From Achromobacter pulmonis (GTDB lineage: Bacteria > Pseudomonadota > Gammaproteobacteria > Burkholderiales > Burkholderiaceae_B), in NCBI RefSeq assembly GCF_902859765.1, contig NZ_CADIJV010000006.1, positions 124,001 through 188,000 of the forward strand: a stretch of DNA of 64,000 nt, written 5' to 3'. The stretch's first letter is position 1. The number at the start of each line of letters is the position of its first letter. The position numbers and the translations under genes were made by a program. This document shows positions 56,896 to 64,000 of the stretch, in pieces. The notes beneath the pieces are model-generated. The model was given only the letters and a program-made list of their open reading frames with translations. It did not search any database and was not told where the DNA came from.

Positions 56896-57885
56896 TTAGT
56901 CGATCTTCACGTTGGCTTCTTTGGCGATGCGCTTGTTCTTGGCGATTTCAGCCGAGATCTGCTTGGCGAACGCTTCCGGCGTGTTGGCGGCGGGTTCGGC
57001 GCCCAGCGCTTGCAGGCGCGACTTGACGTCGGCTTCGGCGCTGACCTTCTGCACGGCGGCGTTCAGCTTGGCCAGGATCGGCGCCGGCAGCTTGGCCGGG
57101 GCGACCAGGCCGAACCACGAGGCGTCGTTGACGGCAGGCAGGCCGACTTCGGCGAACGTGGGCACGTTCGGCAGGCTGGCCACGCGCTTGGGAGCGGCCA
57201 CGGCCATGGCGATCAGGCGGCCGGACTGTACGTGCGGCAGGGTCGAGGGCAGGTTGTCGTACATGACATCGACTTGGCCGGCCAGCGCGTCGTTCAGCGC
57301 CGGGCCCACGCCGCGGTACGGCACGTGCATCAGGTCGGTGCCCGACGCCATCTTGAACAGTTCGCCCATCATGTGCGAGACCGAGCCGTTGCCGGCCGAG
57401 GCGTACGTCAGCTTGCCCGGCTGGCTCTTGGCCAGCTTGATGAACTCGGCCATGTCCTTGGCCTGCACCTTCGGGTTGATGGTCATGATGTTCGGCACGG
57501 CGGCCAGGTTCGAGATCGGCGTGAAGTCCTTCTCGCCATCGAACGGCAGGTTCGGATAGATGGCCGGGTTGATGCCGTGCGTGCTGACGGTGGCGATGCC
57601 CAGGGTGTAGCCGTCCGGCGCGCTGCTGGCGACGAAGGCGCTGCCGATCGAGCCGCCGGCGCCGCCGCGGTTTTCCACCACGACGGTCTGGCCCAGTTCC
57701 TTGCCCAGCTTGTCGGCGAACAGGCGGCCGACGATGTCGGTGGTGCCTCCCGGCGGGAACGGCACGATCAGGCGGATCGGCTTGCTCGGATAGGCGTCGT
57801 CGGCATGGGCGATGCCCGAGGTCAGCGGCGTGGTCAGCGTCGCGACGGCGACGCAAAGACCCAGGACTACATTACGGCGTTGCAT
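56896..57885 (-). CDS. Bug-family (TctC-like) periplasmic binding protein
   Basis: A 329-residue tripartite tricarboxylate transporter receptor. The signal peptide (1-28) ends GIAHADDAYP; the mature protein has YPSKPIRLIVPFPPGGTTDI, VENRGGAGGSIGSAFVA, LTYASAGNGSVSHMMGELF and MHVPYRGVGPALNDALAG, diagnostic of Bug proteins, which are hugely expanded in Bordetella. No TctA/TctB partner is adjacent. ATG 57885 gives a proper signal peptide. Its divergent LysR neighbour probably controls it. Ligand unknown. Confidence 0.92.
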   Translation of the reverse strand: MQRRNVVLGLCVAVATLTTPLTSGIAHADDAYPSKPIRLIVPFPPGGTTDIVGRLFADKLGKELGQTVVVENRGGAGGSIGSAFVASSAPDGYTLGIATVSTHGINPAIYPNLPFDGEKDFTPISNLAAVPNIMTINPKVQAKDMAEFIKLAKSQPGKLTYASAGNGSVSHMMGELFKMASGTDLMHVPYRGVGPALNDALAGQVDVMYDNLPSTLPHVQSGRLIAMAVAAPKRVASLPNVPTFAEVGLPAVNDASWFGLVAPAKLPAPILAKLNAAVQKVSAEADVKSRLQALGAEPAANTPEAFAKQISAEIAKNKRIAKEANVKID

Positions 57886-58074
57886 GAATTCCCCTATGAA
57901 TTGAAACGCGGATGCGCAAAAGGCAGACGCAAACAGGCAGATTCTTTCTTGCAAGGCCAGTTTGCACAAACGAAAGTTTCTCCTTAAGCTATGACTTTTT
58001 TTCATGCCTCTTTTGCGGCGAAGTTTCATTATGTAACTTCAGGCCCGTCGAACCCGGCATCGAGGCCCGCTTCC

Positions 58075-58995
58075 ATGAGACGCTTCTGTCCTTCACTCAC
58101 CGACCTGCAGGCCTTCGAAGTGGCCGCCAGGCACAGCAGTTTCACCCGCGCCGCGCAGGAGCTGTGCGTGACGCAGGGCGCGGTGAGTAAGCAAGTGAAA
58201 CACCTGGAGGAGTTCGTCGGCGTCGAACTATTCCTGCGCATCAGGCAAGGCCTGGTCCTGACCGAGGCCGGCCGTGGCTACCTGACCAAGATTCAGGCCG
58301 GGTTGGGCCAGATCGAGGCGGCCACGGTCGAGCTGATCGCGCATCAGGGGCAGGGGGGCACTCTCAACCTGACCTGCATGCCGACCTTTGGCGCGCGCTG
58401 GCTGATCCCGCGCCTGACCGCCTTCATGCGGTTGCGCCCGGACATCCATGTGGAATTCCTGCCGCACCGCCAGGGCTACGATTTTTCGTCGCCCGAACTG
58501 GACGCCGCGGTCCGTTTCGGCGAAGGCATCTGGCCGGGCAGCGGCGCCGATTACATCGTCGGCCGCGAGATCCTGCCGGTCTGCAGCCCGCGCCTGATCC
58601 CGGGGGGCTGTAGCACGCCGGCGGACCTGCTGGCCTACCCCCTGCTGCACCACACTTCGGCCCTGGAAGGCTGGCGCGACTGGTTCGAGCAGGCTGGCTG
58701 CGATACCCGGCGCAGCCTGGAAGGCGCGCGTTTCGACCAGTACGCGCTGCTGTCGCAGGCGGCCGCGGCTGGTTTCGGCGTGGCGCTGATCCCGCGCTGC
58801 CTGATCGAGGACGAACTGCGTGACGGCAAGCTGATGGTGGCGATCCAGTTGCCGATCCGCGCGCGCATGGGCTATTACCTGTGCTATCCCGACCAGAAGG
58901 CCAACCTGCCCACCTTGCAGGCATTCCGGACCTGGTTGATGGAGGTCTCGCGGGCGGCCGAGCCGCAACCCGAGGCAGAGGCCAGCCCGCAGTAA
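58075..58995 (+). CDS. LysR-family regulator (GcvA-like)
   Basis: A 306-residue regulator. The HTH (about 1-60) reads LTDLQAFEVAARHSSFTRAA and LCVTQGAVSKQVKHLEEF, and the rest is a LysR effector domain with LNLTCMPTFGARWLIPRL and GFGVALIPRCLIEDEL. ATG 58075 gives a start nine codons before the HTH core. It is divergent from the Bug-protein gene across 189 bases, the usual arrangement of a LysR activator and its target. Followed 12 bases later by mnmA. Confidence 0.9.
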   Translation: MRRFCPSLTDLQAFEVAARHSSFTRAAQELCVTQGAVSKQVKHLEEFVGVELFLRIRQGLVLTEAGRGYLTKIQAGLGQIEAATVELIAHQGQGGTLNLTCMPTFGARWLIPRLTAFMRLRPDIHVEFLPHRQGYDFSSPELDAAVRFGEGIWPGSGADYIVGREILPVCSPRLIPGGCSTPADLLAYPLLHHTSALEGWRDWFEQAGCDTRRSLEGARFDQYALLSQAAAAGFGVALIPRCLIEDELRDGKLMVAIQLPIRARMGYYLCYPDQKANLPTLQAFRTWLMEVSRAAEPQPEAEASPQ

Positions 58996-59007
58996 AATGG
59001 CGCAATC

Positions 59008-60126
59008 ATGAGTCAAAAATCCACCAAGAAGGGCCGCGTTGTCGTCGGCATGTCCGGCGGGGTCGATTCTTCGGTCACCGCCTGGCTGCTCAAGCAGCAA
59101 GGCTATGAGGTCGTCGGCCTGTTCATGAAGAACTGGGAAGACGACGACGATTCCGAATACTGCTCCACCCGGCAGGACCTGCTGGACGCGGCCAGCGTGG
59201 CCGACCTGGTCGGCGTCGAATTCGAATATGTCAATTTCGCCGCCGAATACAAGGACCGCGTATTCGCCGAGTTCCTGCGCGAGTACTCGGCCGGCCGCAC
59301 GCCCAACCCCGACGTGCTGTGCAATGCCGAAATCAAGTTCAAGGCGTTCCTCGATCACGCCATGGCGCTGGGCGCCGAGCACATCGCCACCGGCCACTAT
59401 GCCCGCGTGCGCGAAGTGTCGGCCGAAGGGGGCGGTTCGCGCTTCGAATTGCTCAAAGCGCTGGACGGTTCCAAGGACCAGAGCTATTTCCTGCATCGCC
59501 TGAACCAGGCGCAACTGTCGCGCACCCTGTTCCCGCTAGGGGAGATCCACAAGACCGAGGTGCGGCGCATCGCGCACGAGATCGGCCTGCACAACGCCGC
59601 CAAGAAGGACTCCACCGGCATCTGCTTCATTGGCGAGCGGCCGTTCCGCGAGTTCCTCAATCGCTACCTGCCGACCGAGCCGGGCCCGATCCTGACGCCC
59701 GAAGGGCAACAGGTCGGGCGCCACGAGGGCCTGTCTTTCTACACGCTGGGCCAGCGTAAGGGTCTGGGCGTGGGCGGCGTGAAAGGCCGCCAGCGCGATG
59801 ACGGCACGGCCGAGGCCTGGTACGTGGCGCGCAAGGACCTCGAACGCAACGTGCTCTATGTGGTGCAGGGGCATGACCATCCCTGGCTGCTGTCCGGCTC
59901 GCTGCGGGCGCAGGACGCCAGTTGGGTCGCGGGGCAGGCGCCGGCCGCCGGGATGTACGGCGCCAAGACGCGCTACCGTCAGGCCGACGCGGCCTGCCGG
60001 CTCGGCGATGCCACCGACGCGGGCTTCGCGCTCGACTTCACCGAGGCGCAATGGGCGGTCACGCCCGGGCAGTCGGCGGTGCTCTACGATGGCGACGTCT
60101 GCCTGGGCGGCGGCATCATCGTCTAG
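59008..60126 (+). CDS. mnmA: tRNA 2-thiouridylase MnmA
   Basis: A 372-residue enzyme that thiolates the wobble uridine of Lys, Glu and Gln tRNAs. The PP-loop ATP motif is [14 protein letters not shown] near residue 14; catalytic Cys105 is in [11 protein letters not shown] and Cys206 in [13 protein letters not shown]. The D-type loop [15 protein letters not shown] and the C-terminal beta-barrel are intact. A 12-bp hairpin follows the stop. Starts shortly after the LysR gene and may be partly co-transcribed. Confidence 0.97.
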   Translation: MSQKSTKKGRVVVGMSGGVDSSVTAWLLKQQGYEVVGLFMKNWEDDDDSEYCSTRQDLLDAASVADLVGVEFEYVNFAAEYKDRVFAEFLREYSAGRTPNPDVLCNAEIKFKAFLDHAMALGAEHIATGHYARVREVSAEGGGSRFELLKALDGSKDQSYFLHRLNQAQLSRTLFPLGEIHKTEVRRIAHEIGLHNAAKKDSTGICFIGERPFREFLNRYLPTEPGPILTPEGQQVGRHEGLSFYTLGQRKGLGVGGVKGRQRDDGTAEAWYVARKDLERNVLYVVQGHDHPWLLSGSLRAQDASWVAGQAPAAGMYGAKTRYRQADAACRLGDATDAGFALDFTEAQWAVTPGQSAVLYDGDVCLGGGIIV

Positions 60127-60185
60127 GGGCGGTTCGCCCGGCAAGACGCCTTCGGGCGGGCCGCGCTACCGATAGCCGTGCCAGC

Positions 60186-60218
60186 CAGGCCCCGCGGGCA
60201 TCGCGTCCGCGGGGCCTG
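60186..60218 (+). terminator. Hairpin after mnmA
   Basis: CAGGCCCCGCGG (60186-60197) pairs perfectly with CCGCGGGGCCTG (60207-60218) around a 9-base loop. No U run follows; termination is plausible but not certain. Confidence 0.5.
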
Positions 60219-60262
60219 ATTCATGAAAAAGCGGCACAAAAGCCGGCAACGAGGAGAGGGAA

Positions 60263-61081
60263 GTGGACGTAACGATGGTGGTTTGCCTGCTGGCGCTGGG
60301 TGCGCTGGCAGGCTTCGCGGCGGGCTTGCTGGGGATCGGCGGTGGCATGCTGCTGGTGCCGTTCCTGACGATGCTGTTCACCTGGCAGGGCATGCCGGCC
60401 GACCTGGTGGTGCACGCCGCCATCGCCACGTCGATGACCTCGATCCTGTTCACCTCGATTTCCAGCGTGCGCGCGCACCAGCAGAAGGGCACGATCAAGT
60501 GGCGCATTGTCTGGGCCATGGCGCCCGGCATCATCCTCGGCGGCCTGTTGTCCGGGGGCGCGGTGTTCGCGGCGCTGAGCACTTTGTGGCTGTCGCTGTT
60601 CTTCGCGCTGTTCGTCGGCTATTCCGGCTGGAACATGCTGCGCAACAAAAAGCCCAAGCCCAGCCGCCAGATGCCGGGCGTCCTGGGCACCAGCGCGGCC
60701 GGGGCCGGCATTGGGTTCCTGTCGGGGTTGGTGGGGGCGGGCGGAGGCTTCCTGTCGGTGCCGTTCATGGTCTGGTGCAACGTCGCGCTGCACAACGCGG
60801 TGTCGACCTCGGCGGCGCTCGGCTTTCCCATCGCGCTGGCCAACAGCATCGGCTACGTGGTCTCGGGGTTGAACGAAGGCGCCACGCGGCCCGGCATGTT
60901 GGGCTACATCTATTGGCCGGCCCTGCTGGCATTGGTGTGCGTCAGCGTCCTGACCGCGCCGCTGGGCGCGCGCATGGCGCACCGGCTGCCGGTGCAGACG
61001 CTCAAGCGCGTGTTTGCCTGCCTGTTGTTCGCGCTGTCGGCTTACATGCTCTTCAAGGCGGCGCAGGCAGTGCTGGCCTGA
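60263..61081 (+). CDS. TauE/SafE family sulfite/sulfonate exporter-like permease
   Basis: A 272-residue polytopic inner-membrane protein with two homologous halves: AGLLGIGGGMLLVPFLTML near residue 20 and LSGLVGAGGGFLSVPFMVW near residue 155, each with the conserved Gly cluster. Eight helices are likely. Members move sulfite, sulfoacetate or other organic anions. The start is GTG 60263 after a GAGGAGAGGGAA sequence. No sulfur-metabolism gene is adjacent, so substrate is open. Confidence 0.88.
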   Translation: MDVTMVVCLLALGALAGFAAGLLGIGGGMLLVPFLTMLFTWQGMPADLVVHAAIATSMTSILFTSISSVRAHQQKGTIKWRIVWAMAPGIILGGLLSGGAVFAALSTLWLSLFFALFVGYSGWNMLRNKKPKPSRQMPGVLGTSAAGAGIGFLSGLVGAGGGFLSVPFMVWCNVALHNAVSTSAALGFPIALANSIGYVVSGLNEGATRPGMLGYIYWPALLALVCVSVLTAPLGARMAHRLPVQTLKRVFACLLFALSAYMLFKAAQAVLA

Positions 61082-61094
61082 GCCGGAAGCGAAA

Positions 61095-61115
61095 CCGGCC
61101 GCGCGAGGCGGCCGG
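61095..61115. terminator. Hairpin between convergent TauE/SafE and GST genes
   Basis: CCGGCCGC (61095-61102) pairs with GCGGCCGG (61108-61115) around a five-base loop. GC-rich, without a U run; may terminate both strands weakly. Confidence 0.4.
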
Positions 61116-61141
61116 AGCGGGATCCGGGGTGCCGGAACGCC

Positions 61142-61753
61142 TCAGGCCGTCTTGGGAACGGTGTCCAGGAACGATTGGCGCTGCGACAGCTTGTCGTACA
61201 GGCGCGCCAGATTGGCGTGGTCGGCGCGCCAGTCCAGTTCGGCGAAGCGCAGGTCGAGGTAGCCCAGGGCACAGCCCACGGCAATGTCGGCCAGGCTGTA
61301 GTTGATGCCCATGCAATGGGCGTTCTCTCCCAGGCTCTTGTTCATGGCATCCAGGCTGGCGTGGATCTTGCCGTATTGGCGCTCGATCCATTCCGGACTG
61401 CGCTGCGCCTCCGGGCGCTGCTTTTCCTTGACGATGGTGACGCAGGCGTCCAGCACGCCATCGGCGATGGCTTCCCAGCACTTGACGGCCGCGCGGTCGC
61501 GGCCCGGCTGCGGAATCAGGCGGGCGACGGGCGACAAGGTGTCCAGGTATTCGACGATAACGCGCGAGTCGAACAGGGCGCCGCCATCTTCCATGACCAG
61601 GCAGGGCACTTTGCCCAGCGGGTTGTACGTTTGGATCTGCGTGTCGGCGGACCAGACGTTTTCGAGTTCAAGCCGATAATCCAGCTTTTTCTCGGCCATG
61701 ACGATACGCACCTTGCGCACGTATGGACTGGTAAGCGAGCCGATCAGTTTCAT
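61142..61753 (-). CDS. Glutathione S-transferase
   Basis: A 203-residue GST. The thioredoxin-like N-terminal domain starts MKLIGSLTSPYVRKVRIVMA, with Ser/Tyr at the glutathione-activating position, the conserved cis-Pro in NPLGKVPCLVM and the gamma-glutamyl-binding LFDSRVIVEYLD. The helical C-terminal domain contains YSLADIAVGCALGYLDLR (N-capping box). ATG 61753 gives a proper start; the longer frame upstream lacks conservation. Likely detoxification or stress-related; specific substrate unknown. Confidence 0.9.
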   Translation of the reverse strand: MKLIGSLTSPYVRKVRIVMAEKKLDYRLELENVWSADTQIQTYNPLGKVPCLVMEDGGALFDSRVIVEYLDTLSPVARLIPQPGRDRAAVKCWEAIADGVLDACVTIVKEKQRPEAQRSPEWIERQYGKIHASLDAMNKSLGENAHCMGINYSLADIAVGCALGYLDLRFAELDWRADHANLARLYDKLSQRQSFLDTVPKTA

Positions 61754-61803
61754 GGATTCACAAGCGGAGTCGGAAAGCGGCCGAAGTATAGCAGGCCGCA
61801 TGA

Positions 61804-63291
<1,488 letters not shown>

Positions 63292-63347
63292 TCGCCTTGC
63301 CGCGCGCGCTGCGCGCGGCATTCTTGTCGTACTTACGGGAGATTGCA

Positions 63348-63806
63348 ATGAAGAAGTTGTCCACGCTCGCCGCGCTGGCCTGTATGACCGTCGGGTCGCT
63401 GCTGGCGACCTCGGCCCAGGCGCAGTTCGCCAAGCCCGAAGATGCCATCAAGTACCGCCAGTCGGCACTGACGCTGATGGCATCGCACTTCGGCCGCATG
63501 GTGCCGGTGGTCAAGGGCCAGGCGCCCTACGACGCGGCCCAGATCAAGGCCAACGTCGAGGTGCTCAAGACCTTGTCGGCGCTACCGTGGACGGCTTTTG
63601 GCGCGGGGACCGAAGGCGGTGACGCGCGTCCGGAAATCTGGAGCGATGCGGCCGGCTTCAAGCAGAAGCAGCAGGCGTTCCAGGACAATATCGTCAAGCT
63701 GTCGGCCGCCGCGGATGCCGGCGACCTCGACAAGCTGCGCGCCGCTTTCGGCGACGTGGGCGCGAGCTGCAAGGCCTGCCACGACAGCTATCGCAAGAAG
63801 AAGTAA
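63348..63806 (+). CDS. Cytochrome c'
   Basis: A 152-residue periplasmic c-type cytochrome with a signal peptide ending SAQAQFAKPED (cleavage near residue 24). The mature four-helix bundle includes YRQSALTLMASHFGRMVPVV and ends with the haem-binding CKACHDSYRKK close to the C-terminus, diagnostic of cytochrome c'. These proteins bind NO and may protect against nitrosative stress. A strong terminator follows. Confidence 0.93.
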   Translation: MKKLSTLAALACMTVGSLLATSAQAQFAKPEDAIKYRQSALTLMASHFGRMVPVVKGQAPYDAAQIKANVEVLKTLSALPWTAFGAGTEGGDARPEIWSDAAGFKQKQQAFQDNIVKLSAAADAGDLDKLRAAFGDVGASCKACHDSYRKKK

Positions 63807-63830
63807 GCCGGCCCACGCGCGGGACATGCA

Positions 63831-63865
63831 AAAAAGCCCTTCAGGATCGCTGAGGGGCTTTTTCA
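63831..63865. terminator. Terminator after the cytochrome c' gene
   Basis: AGCCCTTCAG-GATCG-CTGAGGGGCT with six A before and TTTT after. One T-G pair interrupts an otherwise perfect 10-bp stem. The A/T flanks make it bidirectional against the convergent gene at the window end. Confidence 0.85.
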
Positions 63866-63898
63866 TTGGGCGCCCGCGCGGCTGCGGTCGCTGCCGGG

Positions 63899-64000
63899 CT
63901 ATGAGAATGACATGTCGGCCGCGATCTCGAGCGAGCGGATCCAAAGCACCAGCCCGGTGACACAGGCGCCCAGCAGCAGCGCGCGCAGCCACACCGCCAG
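63899..64000 (-). CDS. C-terminal end of a membrane protein cut by the window edge
   Basis: The last 33 codons of a minus-strand gene are visible, ending at TAG (63899-63901). They encode a hydrophobic helix (VWLRALLLGACVTGLVLW) and a short hydrophilic tail ending Asp-Met-Ser-Phe-Ser. The frame is open to the window edge. Too little remains to name a family; in this type of genome, a cytochrome b561-like partner next to cytochrome c' would be plausible but is a guess. Confidence 0.5.
   Translation of the reverse strand: MAVWLRALLLGACVTGLVLWIRSLEIAADMSFS

Overview
The window is GC-rich bacterial chromosome with tightly packed genes, short intergenic gaps and several GTG/TTG starts. Gene content and order (recA-recX, metR/metE, sucCD, hemCDXY, alaC-hom-thrC, an H-NS protein of the short Bordetella BpH3 type, a Bug-type tricarboxylate-transporter binding protein, a Pls/PosA-like synthetase) point to a betaproteobacterium of the Alcaligenaceae, most likely Bordetella or Achromobacter. 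This is inferred from protein character only. I see no tRNA or rRNA gene, insertion sequence, prophage or CRISPR array, so most of this is core chromosome.

Layout. 1-2.6 kb: a two-component system (minus strand) and a 362-bp divergent promoter region with a 10-nt G/C homopolymer and a perfect LexA box. 2.6-4.4 kb: recA and recX separated by a strong hairpin. 4.4-7.9 kb: divergent metR/metE. 8-12 kb: a single-gene 1341-residue membrane NRPS-like protein (adenylation, carrier, then three membrane-tethered left-handed beta-helix domains), the architecture of epsilon-poly-L-lysine synthetase. 12-15 kb: DUF2889-sucC-sucD. 15-16.8 kb: two TerC paralogues with structured leaders and a 40-residue membrane protein too short for ordinary gene calling. 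16.8-22 kb: hemC-hemD-hemX-hemY-ppa.

22-30 kb: a divergent uptake/catabolism locus (IclR regulator, two short-chain dehydrogenases, cupin, periplasmic binding protein, LivG, LivF, a fused LivH-LivM permease, Dabb protein), substrate unknown, followed by an FAH-family hydrolase and an entericidin. 31-33.7 kb: phoH, bcp and an Mth938-domain gene. 33.9-38.1 kb: alaC-hom-thrC, with repeat elements in both gaps. 38.3-43.1 kb: a YgdI-type lipoprotein, pepN-fbp and a DUF4136 lipoprotein. 43.2-44.3 kb: the H-NS gene and a 0.8-kb gap. 44.3-47.2 kb: tldD and aroG, with a newly read Phe/Tyr leader peptide and attenuator upstream of aroG. 47.3-52.8 kb: an LDHD-type D-2-hydroxyacid dehydrogenase and glcDEF. 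52.9-55.8 kb: pntAA-pntAB-pntB. 55.9-64 kb: N-formylglutamate amidohydrolase, Bug protein with divergent LysR regulator, mnmA, TauE/SafE permease, GST, purB, cytochrome c' and the end of a membrane protein cut by the window.

The two most rewarding items are the Pls-like synthetase, whose hand-read specificity residues suggest a basic amino acid, and the aroG attenuator, for which leader peptide, anti-antiterminator, antiterminator and terminator can all be read base by base. All homology calls were made by eye without database searches.
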